From: Cenococcum geophilum 1.58 | Taxonomy: Eukaryota; Ascomycota; Dothideomycetes; Gloniales; Gloniaceae | Assembly (NCBI GenBank): GCA_001692895.1 | Contig: KV748249.1 | Location: 434,001 to 498,000 of the forward strand | Length of the DNA stretch: 64,000 bases | Direction of reading: 5' to 3' | In this document: one piece after another, positions 11,716 to 23,427 of the stretch | How positions within the stretch are numbered: position 1 is the first letter of the stretch | Layout of the letters: each line of letters starts with the position of its first letter | Notes under the pieces: generated by a model | What the model saw: only the letters and a program-made list of their open reading frames with translations | Told to the model about the DNA's origin: nothing | The model's database searches: none | Position numbers and translations under genes: made by a program

Positions 11716-12300
11716 ATATTCTTACCTTATAAATATCCTATATAGGGGTCCAAATCCGGGCTATTTTCCTTCTTTAAATACGATCTTATAGTTATATAGT
11801 TAGTATTCTAGTAGCTTATTGGCTTCCTTTTATAGGAATATATCTATATATCTATAATACTCTACTAGTACCTTTATAGTAGGGTTAATATACTTCTTTA
11901 GTGCTAAGGCCTTTTTAATATTAGCTATTATAATAGCGAAGATTGTATATTTAGGTTTCCTAGCGAGTTATACTAGTAGGGTAGCTCTAATTATATATAT
12001 ATTTAGGGTATCAAGTAAGCTCTAATCGTCTATTATTTCTTATATAGTTTCTTATTTAGCTTTAGGTTTAGTATTAGGTACGGAGTTAGTATTAGATTTA
12101 GACTTAGGTTCTTTAAATATATATTTTTTACAGTAGAGTACTAGTTCTTTTAGTACTTTTATATACTAAGTTTAGACCCCTACTTAGTTTAGGGTAGTAC
12201 GGTAGTTAGGATCAGTTTATAGAGTTTAGTAGAAATCTTATATTAGTAGAATTAAGTAGGTTCCTTAGGTACGGGGTGTAGTCGTATAGCTAGAGGATCG
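11716..12300 (-). mobile_element. Inverted Gypsy-1 family fragment
   Basis: The reverse complement of this stretch aligns with Gypsy-1 from about 5980 to 6560, covering the protease-to-RT linker. Shared blocks include the GGACCTAAATC/GATTTAGGTTC-type stretches and the Thr-Lys-Lys-Pro region. The two copies differ mainly by transitions. It has no LTR and no open frame, so it is a rearranged scrap of a second family member. Confidence 0.75.
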
Positions 12301-12600
12301 TATAAAAACCCTACTTTAGGCGGCGCTGCCATTCTTCTCCTTTCCTTTCTCTAGCTTTAGATCCTCGTTAATAGACAATCTAATTATATAGACTTGTATA
12401 CGTCCTCCTTACTATACTCGAGCCTTGATTAACTAGGTCGCTAATATTATCTAAAGTTTATACTACCCTTTTTCCTAAGAAGGAGCTTAAATATATTTGC
12501 GGACCACGAATAGAACAAGAATATAGAACCGGGCCTAAAGGCTATTACTAGAACCCTAAGGATAGGATAGAACCTAAAAGACTTGTGGTGTAGGTAGGAA
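12301..12600. other. AT-rich transition zone without recognisable gene
   Basis: TpA-rich sequence continues from the repeat nest and gives way to normal composition near 12600. No open frame or repeat match was found by eye. It may be further Gypsy-derived sequence. Confidence 0.4.
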
Positions 12601-15600
12601 ATTCTCTGTATATACCAACTAGCCTATAATATGCGGCATTGCTTCGCAGAATTATCCTCGGAAGTGGCAATTGAAAACGCTGAAGCATCCTAGCTACCGT
12701 TGCCAGAGGCGTGCAAATGAGGGGCTAGTCATTCCTGTTTAGTTCTTGCTACGCCATATAGGCTTTGGGTAAGCGCTAGGGGTACTTCAGAACTCACTAC
12801 ATAGAGGAGTTTACATAATTTGTAACTGTTCTAACTACCGAAGGAATTGCCCAGCGAGGGATGCTACGAACCACTGAGGAAGAATTCAAGCAAGCAGCGT
12901 ATGTGTGGCCCTGACCCAACTAGCAATAGCTTTGGATCTCAGATGAGCACGGGCAGGTCGCGTTTCAGTTATCTGTAAGGCTGACAGGGAGTCTTTGTAC
13001 ACCGGAACAAAATGTTGATGGAATTGCAACATGAGAAGCCTTGGGCCAAGGAATGGCTGGGCCGGTGGAGCTGTTTAGTGACAGCTCATCGTAATAGTCA
13101 ATTTTTGTGGAAAATAAACGGAAGCCGTACATTCTTCGCTGCGAATCAGCCTGGTATTCATTACTAGGTTAACATGCGGAGATAAAAAATTGGAAGGGTA
13201 AGGAATATGTTGTGCCTAAACATATGCAAGTAGGGACTATGAAAATGCTTGTGAGATGCTCTTTTTAATACTTGTGCCTCACCCTACTTGTTTTGTGGCT
13301 AGAGGGGAAAATATCTCAGAGCGTTCAAAGAATGACAATGAGCATTATCGCAGGTGGCTCGGGAGTAATACCACATTATTGGAACCCTGCTTTCATCGTT
13401 GGTGGGGGAACGCGACCAGCGCCTTCCGCAAATTTTAAAAAATTGTTGGTCGCTGTTAGTGTTGAAGCATTCTTGGCACGGTAAGTCTGGCTCTTGGGTT
13501 CTGAAAAGGGTTAGCTATTCTTAGACGTCGTCATGTTAGGTCGGCAACACTCACGGCAAACCCTTGATATTGAGGGCGGCCAATTACGGGGCATTCTTCG
13601 GCGGTTAACCGCTCTAAGGATTCGATATTTCTGCTACGAGAAATCTTGAGGCTGTCTCATTAATCCGATAAGGCCACCCGTTTAATGTCATGCAGTGATA
13701 CTCGGCAAGGAGGCTGTCCATGGCCCCTTGGCTAGAGAATGTTACTGCAACATCGTTCCCGGCCTTTCTGTATGGGTGGCTGTTCATCCGACGCTGGGGC
13801 GCAGCAGCCTGGGAAGGCTCGATCATGAATGGCCCTTTGCTTCAACAGCCATGGCTTTTCCTGGTGGACAGTGCACTTGGCGCTCATCCATCCCGCGAGC
13901 TGAGGCGAGGAGGCGCACATCTCCGTTCGCGGCGCTCCGCCAGGTCATCGCGCTTGCATGCAAGAAGCCCCTCGGTTTCTCGCACACGCCAGCTGCCATA
14001 TGCATCAAGGATTGGCCATGGACGTACTGTGCCATGGTCTCAACCATCCTCAGGGCGCTATTCCTGGCGTGGCTTGCATGTAACCTTCAAAATCTCCCAT
14101 CTGAAAGCGCGCATTCGTGGACTATGGCTGACGCATCTGGAACCGACTGGGCGCGAAGGGCTATTCACGGCACGTGCGTCATTTCATCTCTGAGCTGCAC
14201 TGCCGTGACGTGCCCTTGTTGTGGTATGCAGCAGCGCGAGCTAAGAGTGAATGTAGCGAACCCCAGGATTTTTCGTGACCGGAACAGTATGTACGGCTGC
14301 TCCGTGCGGCAACTGCCTGCACACCGGTTGTTAGCGAACCGTTTGCCTAGTATCAACTTTTTACGAGTTTTCCTCTCATGAAGTACTCAAAGTACCTGTT
14401 ATGCATGGTTTCATATTGTTCGGCCGTTCTCCTTACACCGCTTATTCTTACTCGCCGTTGTTGCTTAAACGGGTGCAGCTGACAGGCGGACCCTTGGGAT
14501 AGTCACGTTGACCTTAGAGTATACCCTTGAATTTATTCGGAGATGTGTGATATCAGAAAAGTTTACTCTCTTGGAGGCAACTTGAGCTGAAAACCCAATC
14601 CAAAAAGATTTTATCTACATCCAAAAAGCGCGATGAAATACAAGCTGACAGGACATTTGAGACACCTAAAGTGGTATTGTTGATCCACGAAATTATTTTG
14701 CCGCGAGACTCAAGCATGCTTGCGTGTGGGGAGAGTTGTGGCAGCTCGGCAGCTAGGTCGCGGTGTACTGTTAGGTACGAGTGGGTACGGTACGTGGCCA
14801 TACTCGAGCGAAAAGCGCGCGTTACTCGTTGAGCGACTATGTAAGTTGCAGGAAATCAAAAATTTATCATCGTAACAAAGGGTCATTTGTTTACCACTTA
14901 ACTGCATATGACAACGCTGGTAAGCAAGCATGCTTGGCCCAAAGATTTTTTTTTTTGCTAAACGTATTAGCTCTTGGACGCTTCTATCTTGATTTGGAAG
15001 CATTTTTCCTCAAGAGCGTGCAAATTTTATACCTTGTTTTGGATAGTAGGATAACTTTTGTTGGATAGCAGCATAAACTTTTATATTTATTGTGGCTGGG
15101 CGCTTATTCTCGCTTGCTTTATTATGGAAAGTTAGTAGTAATAAAACAAGATTAAATACCTGTACATAACGAGTCTGAAATCGTTGGGGTTTGAATGATA
15201 CTTGAGGGATGCTGCGAACCTGAACACCGCGACTCGCGGAGTGCCTATAGAGTAAGTGACCCGCAGCTAGCTTCGTGAGAAATGGATGGGAGGATAGTGG
15301 TAGCTGTGTATTCTCCATCTGCAAGCCACAGACCACACAGCAGTCAGACAATATGGTTGTGTGGGAGTCAGCCGTCAATTAAGCTTCTTGGGCCGGCAGT
15401 AGCGGCCGTATCCAGATTATGGATGGTGTGGAGCACCGAGATAGGCAAGGCCATGCGCGAACTCGGCTCTTCGGGTACGATAAAACTGGCCCATTTGGCA
15501 CGTGCGCAGCCCACTTAAAATAATCGTCAATTTACACATACATTTAAGGAGGAGCTAGACCGAAAGAAGGTTCAGAAGCAGTGCGAGTGGTACACAAAGC

Positions 15601-16279
15601 GGTTTCATAAATGTAGACGATTAGACTGTCAAATGACGAGGTATTAGATCATATATGTGGTGTTTTGACTCTTGATTTTTGGGGGTTGCGCACGTGCCAA
15701 ATGGGCCAGTTTTATCGTACCCGAAGAGCTCGGTAACTTACAACTCTCGCCTATTCCCGCCAACAAGTATGCCCCACCTTGCTCGCGCTAACCCCAAGTA
15801 GGTATTAGCTTCATGCCGCCTTACGCCACTCAAGTGCTAGGGCGGTGGGAAATTCGCCAGATCTACAGGGCTTTGACGCCCGCTAATTGGCTGGACGGCA
15901 TTGTTGGGTTCGGCGTAATGCGTATGGCGCGCTCTTGATCACTGACAGGAGCTACGAAACAGCAAGAATAAGAAGGCTGATTCGGTGAATATGCTGAATT
16001 GTGTCTGCCTTTATTTACGCCCCAGGATAAGCATATGCGCGACAACCTTGCTTTGGGTTGGGCACAGCTACCTGGTACTCTGGGAATTTCTATCGGGTGC
16101 CTTAAGAAGCAATGGCGCCGCTGAGGACATGTAGTTTCTGGCTGACACCAGACTCCGCTTGCTCCAGGATCAGATTGATCTAGCCCTTCCTCATACAGAA
16201 ATAATTGTACACATTTTTACATGGCTGGAAGCTCTTCACTTCTTCACATTGACGATTCATAGTAGTGCTGCATCTCGTC
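12601..16279. other. Gene-poor stretch of normal composition
   Basis: No RIP pattern is visible and no protein family was recognised. The longest open frames (for example 13695-14381 and 13720-14193, plus strand) overlap each other and minus-strand frames of equal quality, and have no convincing splice context or domain. They are not called as genes. The only structured object is the MITE at 15467-15728. Confidence 0.45.
15467..15728. mobile_element. 262-bp MITE with ~45-bp inverted termini and 5-bp TSD
   Basis: Both ends carry the same ~45-bp sequence in inverted orientation, starting CTCTTCGGGTACGATAAAAC and ending in CACGTGCGCA plus one variable base. The pair is bracketed by CTCGG at 15462-15466 and 15729-15733. 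The ~170-bp core has no coding frame. Size, long perfect termini and a direct duplication identify a non-autonomous DNA transposon. Superfamily is not assignable from this copy. It is unmutated, so recent or low in copy number. Confidence 0.8.
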
Positions 16280-16644
16280 ATGGCAGATACACAAAGCAAC
16301 ACTCAAAAAGGAACAGAACAGCTAGGGAGCGGCGTCGGAACTATACGCAATGCTAATGGCGGGTGTGCCCGTGCCAGGTGCGCTCAAGCAGGAGGTGTTG
16401 AGGACAAGGTGATTCCATTCCAACCATGAAAGTTACAGCGCTGATACGTTTTCTTTTCTTCCAGGGTGTAAAGGTCCCCAATGAGCAAATACAATACCGC
16501 GAAAATATGGCTACACCAATGCCCGGCGGACAACAGCGGTCGGAAGCATCTAGAGCCCCTCTGTCGTATTTGATGGTTCGTTGGCTTGGTGAAGGACCAA
16601 AGGAGGAATACTGGAACACCAATAGTCGCAACAGCTTGGAGTAA
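16280..16644 (+). CDS. Possible small two-exon hypothetical protein
   Basis: Exon 1 is 16280-16408 and exon 2 is 16465-16644. The 56-nt intron between them has a GT donor (GTGATT), a CTGAT branch-like site and a pyrimidine-rich TTTTCTTTTCTTCCAG acceptor. Splicing keeps the frame and gives 102 residues, beginning MADTQSNTQKG and ending in a Trp-rich tail (RWLGEGPKEEYW). I do not recognise the family and see no signal peptide or membrane segment. The intron signals are the main support; the donor is weaker than the acceptor. It could be the remnant of a larger gene. Confidence 0.4.
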
Positions 16645-17179
16645 TGATACTCTCGGACTCCAGAGAGCTTAAATGGTCTCTTGCTATTTCAGGGATCTAG
16701 GCCTCCTTTTATGTCTTCTGGTTATGGTTGTGGGCTTCATACCATTGTCCGTGTCTATTTACTATGCTGTCATGCTGGGTACGCTTATAAGGCTGTATGA
16801 ATGAAAGTACCTACGCAACTGTCTCATACAGCTTCACTGCAAAATACACCGCTCTTTTCAGAAAAATTAATGCCCAAAAGTCTTTGGTAAAAATGTACCT
16901 GGTAAGGGCTGATCACAGGAGAAACGGAGGACCCCGAGTATAAAAAAGAAAAGGACTTGGCTTAGACGAAACAAATTGGAGCTCTCGTGTCTTTGTTGTG
17001 GTGATTCGGCGGTGACTGGCGAATGTTGCGTATGCTGTGGGAAAGACAAAGTATCGCCAACACCGTCGATATCTGGAGAGGGACACGGTGATGCTCTGGT
17101 TCTCAGGCCACGGATATGCTTGTGCGGGAGCGCACCCAGCGACCATTTACAGAAGCCGGCGTCTTCAACCGCCAACACT

Positions 17180-17671
17180 GGCACCTACACCTGCACTTAC
17201 CATGGCTGCATTGCGCTTCGAGACCCCGTAGAAACTCCAGAAGCATAAGCGGGAAGGGCATCACCAAAACCCTAATGCAGTAAACCCTGCGAGTGTGGGC
17301 GGCGGCACGACATCAGCGGCGCTCTTGGAGCGGAGCGGGCCCGCACAAATGTGAGCGCATTTACCCCACCCTGCAACACCGGCCTTACGACCTCACCAGG
17401 CCACCCATCGAGGTTATCGAGAACATCCTAGTTCCTCCGTCCGGAATCGTTTGCAACGGAACCATCTCCTCACCCGACACGAAGATACAATTCACAACGC
17501 ACGCAAGCAGAAAGTCCGCTGCGCGCTTTGCATCGAGGAGAAGACATTCAGCCGCAACGATGCGCTGACGAGGCATACGCGGGTCGTCCACTCAGAGGCA
17601 GATTTCCCCGGTAAGCATCGCAGGCGCGGAGGTAATCACTGCGATGAGACGGAGCCGGTATCTGGTACCTG
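17180..17671 (+). pseudogene. Decayed C2H2 zinc-finger transcription factor
   Basis: Three partial readings in different frames match a known fungal C2H2 architecture. These are GTYTCTYHGC near 17182-17211, KLQKHKREGH continuing to SAALLERSG near 17235-17340, and PHKCERI...RPYDLTR near 17341-17400. Then from 17451 comes NHLLTRHEDTIHNARKQKVR, a CALC-x-EEKTFSRNDALTRH finger and a PGKHRRRG tail. The frame breaks, an in-frame TAG (17229-17231) and a duplicated finger stub around 17390-17450 show it is broken. The family binds DNA through the HEDTIHN and RVVH fingers. Upstream sequence to about 16976 (Cys-rich) may be the 5' part. Confidence 0.6.
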
Positions 17672-17894
17672 AGCAATTCGTTCGAGATCGTGCACCGGTA
17701 GCCTTGGTCGCCGATTGGGCCTGCCTAGTGTCAGTCATCTTGCACCTCGAAAAGGCCGGGGACACGCTAGTGTGGAGGCGATCCTGGCCATGGCCCGCCC
17801 GGGGTCGTGGATGAATTGTGGCTGAGCCTGAGCAGGCCGCCGCGAAACCGACAGGCTGTGCACGTGATGTGTCTCTAAACCAACTAGCGGAGAG

Positions 17895-17902
17895 GCGCTT
17901 GT
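17895..17902. repeat. 8-bp target duplication of the small TIR element (left copy)
   Basis: GCGCTTGT immediately precedes the terminal TTATCTCAGTTG. GTGCTTGT follows the other end at 29625-29632. The copies differ by one C/T. They pair across the tandem LINEs, showing that the inverted-repeat element was one unit before the LINEs entered. Confidence 0.65.
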
Positions 17903-17914
17903 TTATCTCAGTTG
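17903..17914. repeat. Left tip of the small TIR element, used as LINE-B target
   Basis: TTATCTCAGTTG is the first 12 bases of the terminal inverted repeat that continues at 28960. It is repeated after each LINE-B copy (23416, with one G-to-A, and 28960), so it serves as the LINE target-site duplication as well as a transposon tip. Confidence 0.75.
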
Positions 17915-18000
17915 GGAATAGAGAAGATAGCGAGAGCTCGATTATCTATATTATACACCCCCCCCCCCTAACACGTAGTATTCAAGTTGAGAGAGGGAAG

Positions 18001-18186
18001 ATGGAGACGACAGAGGGGGAAGGAGGCTTGTCGCGTCAATCGCGTCGGGAACGCGTTAAGACAGCTAAGGCCTTTGAACACGATAGTTACGAGAGCAATA
18101 TAGAAGATACGGTTCACGTGGCAGCAGTAGCCCCTGGGGCACCACGATTAAAGCGTATAGGGAAAAAACTACGTCCTAAGGATTAG
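18001..18186 (+). pseudogene. LINE-B ORF1 N-terminal fragment
   Basis: An ATG at 18001 opens 61 residues (METTEGEGG ... GKKLRPKD), rich in Arg/Lys as expected for a LINE ORF1 nucleic-acid-binding protein, and closes at a TAG. The same stretch in copy 2 (from about 23542) has lost the ATG (ATA) and shows further transitions. An upstream in-frame ATG at 17818 lies outside the element, so the open frame running from there is a chance extension across the insertion border. Confidence 0.55.
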
Positions 18187-19429
18187 ATAGGGTTAATAAG
18201 AAACTATATAATGGCCGAAAAGAGAGCAGAGCAATTGGTAATAATAGCTACTACGGCAAATTAAGTAATAACTAAGAAGATAAATACAACAAGTATGTAG
18301 ATTAAGGTGCTAATTAACCTAGTTACGTTACTACTAGGGGTAATAGAGGAATAGAAAGAGGCACAAGCGAACTAAATTAAAGCCCTTACTAAAATATTTA
18401 TAGAGCAGATTAACGCGCTTAGAGTAGAGGTTATAGAAAAGATGGAGGTAATCTAGATCTAATTGTCTAATATTTAAATACTACTAAGCGCGGATCTGTT
18501 GTACGTGGAGGTTACTTATACGCCGCTAAATAGTTAACTAAGTAACCTAACGTCCTTTCTATTAAGGAATACTATGCCATTAACTATTACCGATACGCTG
18601 TACTATACAGTTAATATATCTAGAGTTAAAGAAGAAAATAAGAATGAAGTATAACCGGGGGTAATTAGGTAAGTAATTAAAAGTAATATATATATAACGG
18701 AAGGCCACGAGAGCTAGCGCTGCGTAGTAGTAATTAAAGACCCTAGGAACCCCGCACGTATTAGGATAACTTATAGGAATAAAGTTAAGCTCTAATATAT
18801 AAAAGAAGCGGCCTAAAAAACCTTAGCATTTAGTGTTCGGGTGCTGTGAGACTAGCTCTACCTAGTAAAAATTAACAACACTAACTAAACAGCAGTTCTT
18901 AACTAGGAAGGAAAGATTTAAGATAAAACAGTAGAGGTGCTAGGAAAAGAGAATAATATATATATAGCCTAGATAGGATGGCTTAGTAAAAAAGACACAG
19001 GAAAGGTATATAGATTAATAGTTATGTACGTTACTAAAAGTAGTAAGGCAGCACGGTTGCTGCAGGATTAATACTTTTATATTATAGGGGAATCAGCCTA
19101 TATTAGAACCTATAAACCTAAAAGCGGTCTAATGTAATGCTACTGGTGTTAGACACTAGGATATAAAGTATTTATATATATAAGACTGTAAGTATATACT
19201 AGATGCGCTTAAGAAGGACATTATTATAATGACTGCTAAGGATAGATTCTAAAGTATATACCTTGCGGAGGACCACATAAATTATTTAGTAAAAATTGTC
19301 GAGTGCTTTATCCTACCCGCTATGTATAAGACACTTTAGGTACTTTAACTAAATATCTAAAAGCAGAGTATAGTATAGCAGAGCCTAATAAACGATAAAC
19401 AACTAAAAGACTTTAGAGTATTAGCAATA

Positions 19430-22400
19430 TTAAAGCCATATATATAGAAAACGGATAATATGGTTATAATAGTCCCTATAGGACACCTAAATTAGACTAA
19501 GGTAATACCTATAGCCTAGCGTAAAGAGAGGTAGGCGGTATGGAGCATGCTATGGATTTAAAAAGATATTAAGGCCGTATAGGTGCCAGTATAATCGGCA
19601 GACCTTACTATAGCGGTGCTGCGCCTTCCTAATAGATTAGTACTGGTGGTATTAGTATACGTTAAGGGAAAGAATATAGAAGTACTATAAGATATAACTA
19701 GTAAACTATACTAACTAATCTAAGAAATATAGAATAAGATAGGTATATAAACCGATATAATACTCGTAGGAGACTTTAATCGGCATAATTAGCTATAGGG
19801 AGGAAATAACGTCTTGCTGGCGAGATAGGGAGAAGCCAACCCAATTATTAATCTTATAGAAGATTACTCCCTATATAGCCTACTGCCTAGGGGTATAAAA
19901 ATATGGTAAAATAGCAACTATAAGATAACAATTAACCTAATCCTAGTATTAGATAAGCTAGCATTTATGATAGTAAAGTGCACTATATATAAGATAGAAC
20001 ACGGATCTGATTATAGGGCAATTAAGACAATATTTAATATTGCGGTCCCTAAACACACTAAGGAATAGAGAATGCTTTTTAAGAACATACTATGGAATGA
20101 AATTAGGAATAGAATTGCTACCGCCCTTTATATTATCCTAGTAGGCGGTAGAGTGTAATAGCAAACAGACCGGCTTATAGAGGTAGTGCTAAAGGTAGTT
20201 TACGCATTAACTCTAAAATCTAGACCGTCACTATATATAAAAAGGTGGTGGACAACAGACCTTATAAAGCTCCGCTAGGTATATACTTACTAGAGGAACT
20301 AGGTAAAGAACTAACGCTAAGCGGGCCAGATAGTACTAGAACTAGAGCAATAAGTAAAGGAGGCCTTAAAGGAATATTATAATGTAATACGGAAATAGAA
20401 AAGGACACATTAGAACAACTTCCTAGCTAATAATATAAATATTTAGTAAGTAGTAAAATACCTTAACCTAAGCGGCAACTTAGCGTTTAATAAGATACCA
20501 CTATTAGTAAGGATAGATAGATTTACTACAGAAGGCAAAGATAAGTAAGTAGCGGAGATATTAACTATGTTTTTTCCCCCGCTGCTAGTAGGAATAGAGG
20601 ATAAAGGTTTACGGCCTTAATAAACGCTAATACTAATGCCGCGTCTTATAATGGAAGAGGTAGAACGGAAGATATTTGCGGCAAAGCCTTAAAAAGCGCT
20701 AGGGGATGACGGCCTACTAGCGATAATGTGGAGGCAGATATAGCTAGTAATAAAAGACAGGGTCCTACTCCTCTTTTAAACCTCACTAAATAAGGGTAAC
20801 CTTCCTAACTAATAGAGAAATGCTAAGATTATACCGCTTAAGAAGCTAAATAAAGGAGACTATATAAAGGCAAGGGTATAGAGGCCTATTTCTCTACTAT
20901 CTATATTAGGCAAAGTGCTAGAGTCTATAGTTACTAAGAGAATATTATATATAGTAAAGACCTTTGGATTACTACCTACAAATTACTTTAGGGTAAGGAA
21001 GGGGCGCTCTACTAAATAGGCGCTACTGCTACTGTAAAAATATATCTACAACGCGTAGAGGTCTAAGAAGGTGCTTAGCCTTATTAGCTTTAATGTAAAG
21101 GGTATATATAATAGAGTATATAAAGAGAGGCTACTATAGAGGCTTATAGTAAGAGGTATACCGCTAGTACTAGTGCGGTAGATTAATACATTCTGCTCTA
21201 ATTATACGGCAACTATTTTAGTTAACGGCTATACCTCTAACTAGTAATAGTTATTACAAGTAGGACTACTATAAGGATCGCCGCTCTCGCTAATACTGTT
21301 CCTCTTTTTTAACGCCAATCTAGTCTAGCACCGGCTTAATATAAATAGAGGCTTAATAGCGTTTGTAGATAACTATAATGTATAGGTTATAGAACCATCG
21401 GCAGTAGTAAACTATAAAGGCATTTAGGCTATTATTAATAGAGTAATAAACTGGGAGAAATGAAGCGGCGTAACGTTTAAAGGTAAAAAGACTATACTAG
21501 TGCACTTTATAAGAAACGCGGACCGGACTAATACTACCCTATTTATAATTAAAGGAAAAACAGTTATACTAGGGTATATAGCTAAGATCCTAGGGGTAGT
21601 TGTGGATGCGGAGCTTTAGTATAAGTAATATATTATAAAAGCAGCCACTAAGGGCCTTGTCGCAGCTATAGCACTAAAGAGACTCCGGATGGTATCCCCT
21701 TTAACCATAAGATAACTATTTAGGGCAACGGTAGTGCCGGCGGTAAACTACGCCTTAAATATCTAGATGTATGCCTGTGGGGGTTCCGCTATAGCCGTAA
21801 TAAATAGGGTATAAAAAATTGGAGCGTAGGCAATTATAGGAACTTTCTATATAGTAGCTATGGTTATTAGGGAGGCTAAAGTAAGTATATAGTTAGTACG
21901 CGAGCGGCATTTAGAGAGGGCTACTAAGTTATAGGTTGACCTTAATACGCTATATAAGATAAACCCACTCTTAAGGCTTTGTATAAAGGTGCTATAGAGG
22001 TTTACGTCCCTACTGTAGAAGATAGCCTATATATATTAATATACACCAACAGATAAGATAAAGGTTATTTAGCCCTATATAGTACCACTATAGGAGGATT
22101 AACTACCTATAAGTATTAACCTAAATAAAGATAGGGTAACTAAAGCCGCTAACTCTACCTAAGGCATACAGATCGCAATAAGCTCGTCTAGGAGGAGAGG
22201 TATAATGGGGATGGGAGGTATCGTTTACAACACCCTTAGTAATACGCTAAATAGGGAAGCTATTATATACTTAATTACACTAGGATTAAGAGCAGAATAG
22301 AACCTATATATAGCTAAACTAGCAGCAATATTAATGGCGATAAGGTACTTACTGCTAGATCTATAGGAGAGACAGATTACTATATTTACTAGTAATTAGG

Positions 22401-23090
22401 TAGCACTATTGACGATTAGCCAACCTAAGCAATAATTTGGCTAAATGAGTATTATATAGATCTATAATATAGCCCGTACGTTAAGGCAAAGAAGTAACTA
22501 TTTTCTTATTATATAGGTCCCTTAAGGGGAGTTCGAACTAGGCAAGAAGGTAAAAGTAGTAGTATAGCGAGCTACTATATAAGGACGCCTACTATAAGGA
22601 CAATAATACTAGGCTAAGGCTATAACAATAAACACCGTAAGAATAAAATAGTAGGGTAGGAAAACACTACTAGAAGGAGTAGGAAGGTATTTAAGAAAAA
22701 TAGACATAGTACTACTAGGTAAACATACCTATAGGCTATATAACTCTTTTAAATAAAAAGAGGTAAATATATTAGCCTAGTTATGGATAGAAATAATATA
22801 ACTTAATAGGTATCTATACCGCATTAGAGCGGTAGAATTAAATTAATATAATTACGGATAGGCAAGAAAAACAGTTAAATACTTTTTCTTTAGGTGTATA
22901 AAATGGACATTATATTAAGAGTAAATGCTACAGCAAATAGATATAAGAAGAGGCAGCTTATTCTTCTATCTTAGGGGAAAGACGTTAAGTGACTTTAGAT
23001 AGTGGATATTAAATATAGACGCGGTTTAAGCAATAGTAAAATACGTAATAGCTACTAGATAACTTAAGGCAGAATTAAATTAATAACCCG
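19430..23090 (+). pseudogene. LINE-B copy 1 ORF2 (endonuclease, RT, RNase H), degraded
   Basis: Read-through translation gives an APE endonuclease (VLRLPNRLV, VGDFNRH, YSLLPRGI), an RT palm (LLSILGKVLESIV, KGRSTK, FFNANLV, AFVDN) and an RNase H region with LITLGLRAEQ...AELAAILMAIRYL near 22270-22360. This is the domain order of Tad1-type fungal LINEs. The catalytic FADD-type box reads FVDN, a G-to-A change. No open frame longer than about 50 codons remains. Confidence 0.75.
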
Positions 23091-23427
23091 TCTACTACAG
23101 TTAGAAACTCCCCCCCCTCCTCTACGCTTTAACTAACCTATACTATATACCCTCGTGCTACTAGTAGATCTCGCTTTAATTGCCAAAGATAGGATACTAA
23201 ATACTTGGAGGAACAGCCCCCTAAAACTACCTGCTACTAACTACCTATAAAATCTTATAGAATAAGGTATAAGTAATACTAGGGAATACTAAATAAGGTA
23301 TATATACGGGCTTATATAAGAATATAGCAAGACTAAAGGAAGTGTAATTATGTAATATAGTACTAGTGCCCTTTAGGCTTAGTGCCTCTGGGCGGAATAA
23401 ACTTTATTATTATTATTATCTCAGTTA

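Larger units (their letters stand above)
17915..23415 (+). mobile_element. LINE-B copy 1, Tad-like, RIP-degraded
   Basis: This is a full-length or nearly full-length non-LTR element of about 5.5 kb. ORF1 starts at 18001. CCHC-type knuckles follow near 19133-19320 (CYWC, TRCAQEGH, CGGPHKL). An APE-type endonuclease lies near 19580-20050 (VGDFNRH near 19765). The reverse transcriptase has RPISLLS near 20885, a GSPLSLILF block near 21275 and AFVDN (from AFVDD) near 21360. RNase H is near 22150-22480. It ends in a TTATTATTATTA tail. Stops at CAA/CAG/TGG positions disable both ORFs. The first ~200 bp are almost unmutated. Copy 2 follows directly. Confidence 0.85.

Noticed and set aside
13695..14381. 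228- and 157-codon overlapping open frames
   Set aside because: Two plus frames and several minus frames overlap with no domain, no splice signals and no codon bias that favours one. They are treated as chance open frames in G+C-normal DNA.
17818..18186. 122-codon open frame starting MAEPEQAAAK
   Set aside because: It crosses the insertion border of LINE-B copy 1 (17915). Only 18001-18186 belongs to LINE ORF1; the upstream part is a chance extension in flanking and TIR-tip sequence.
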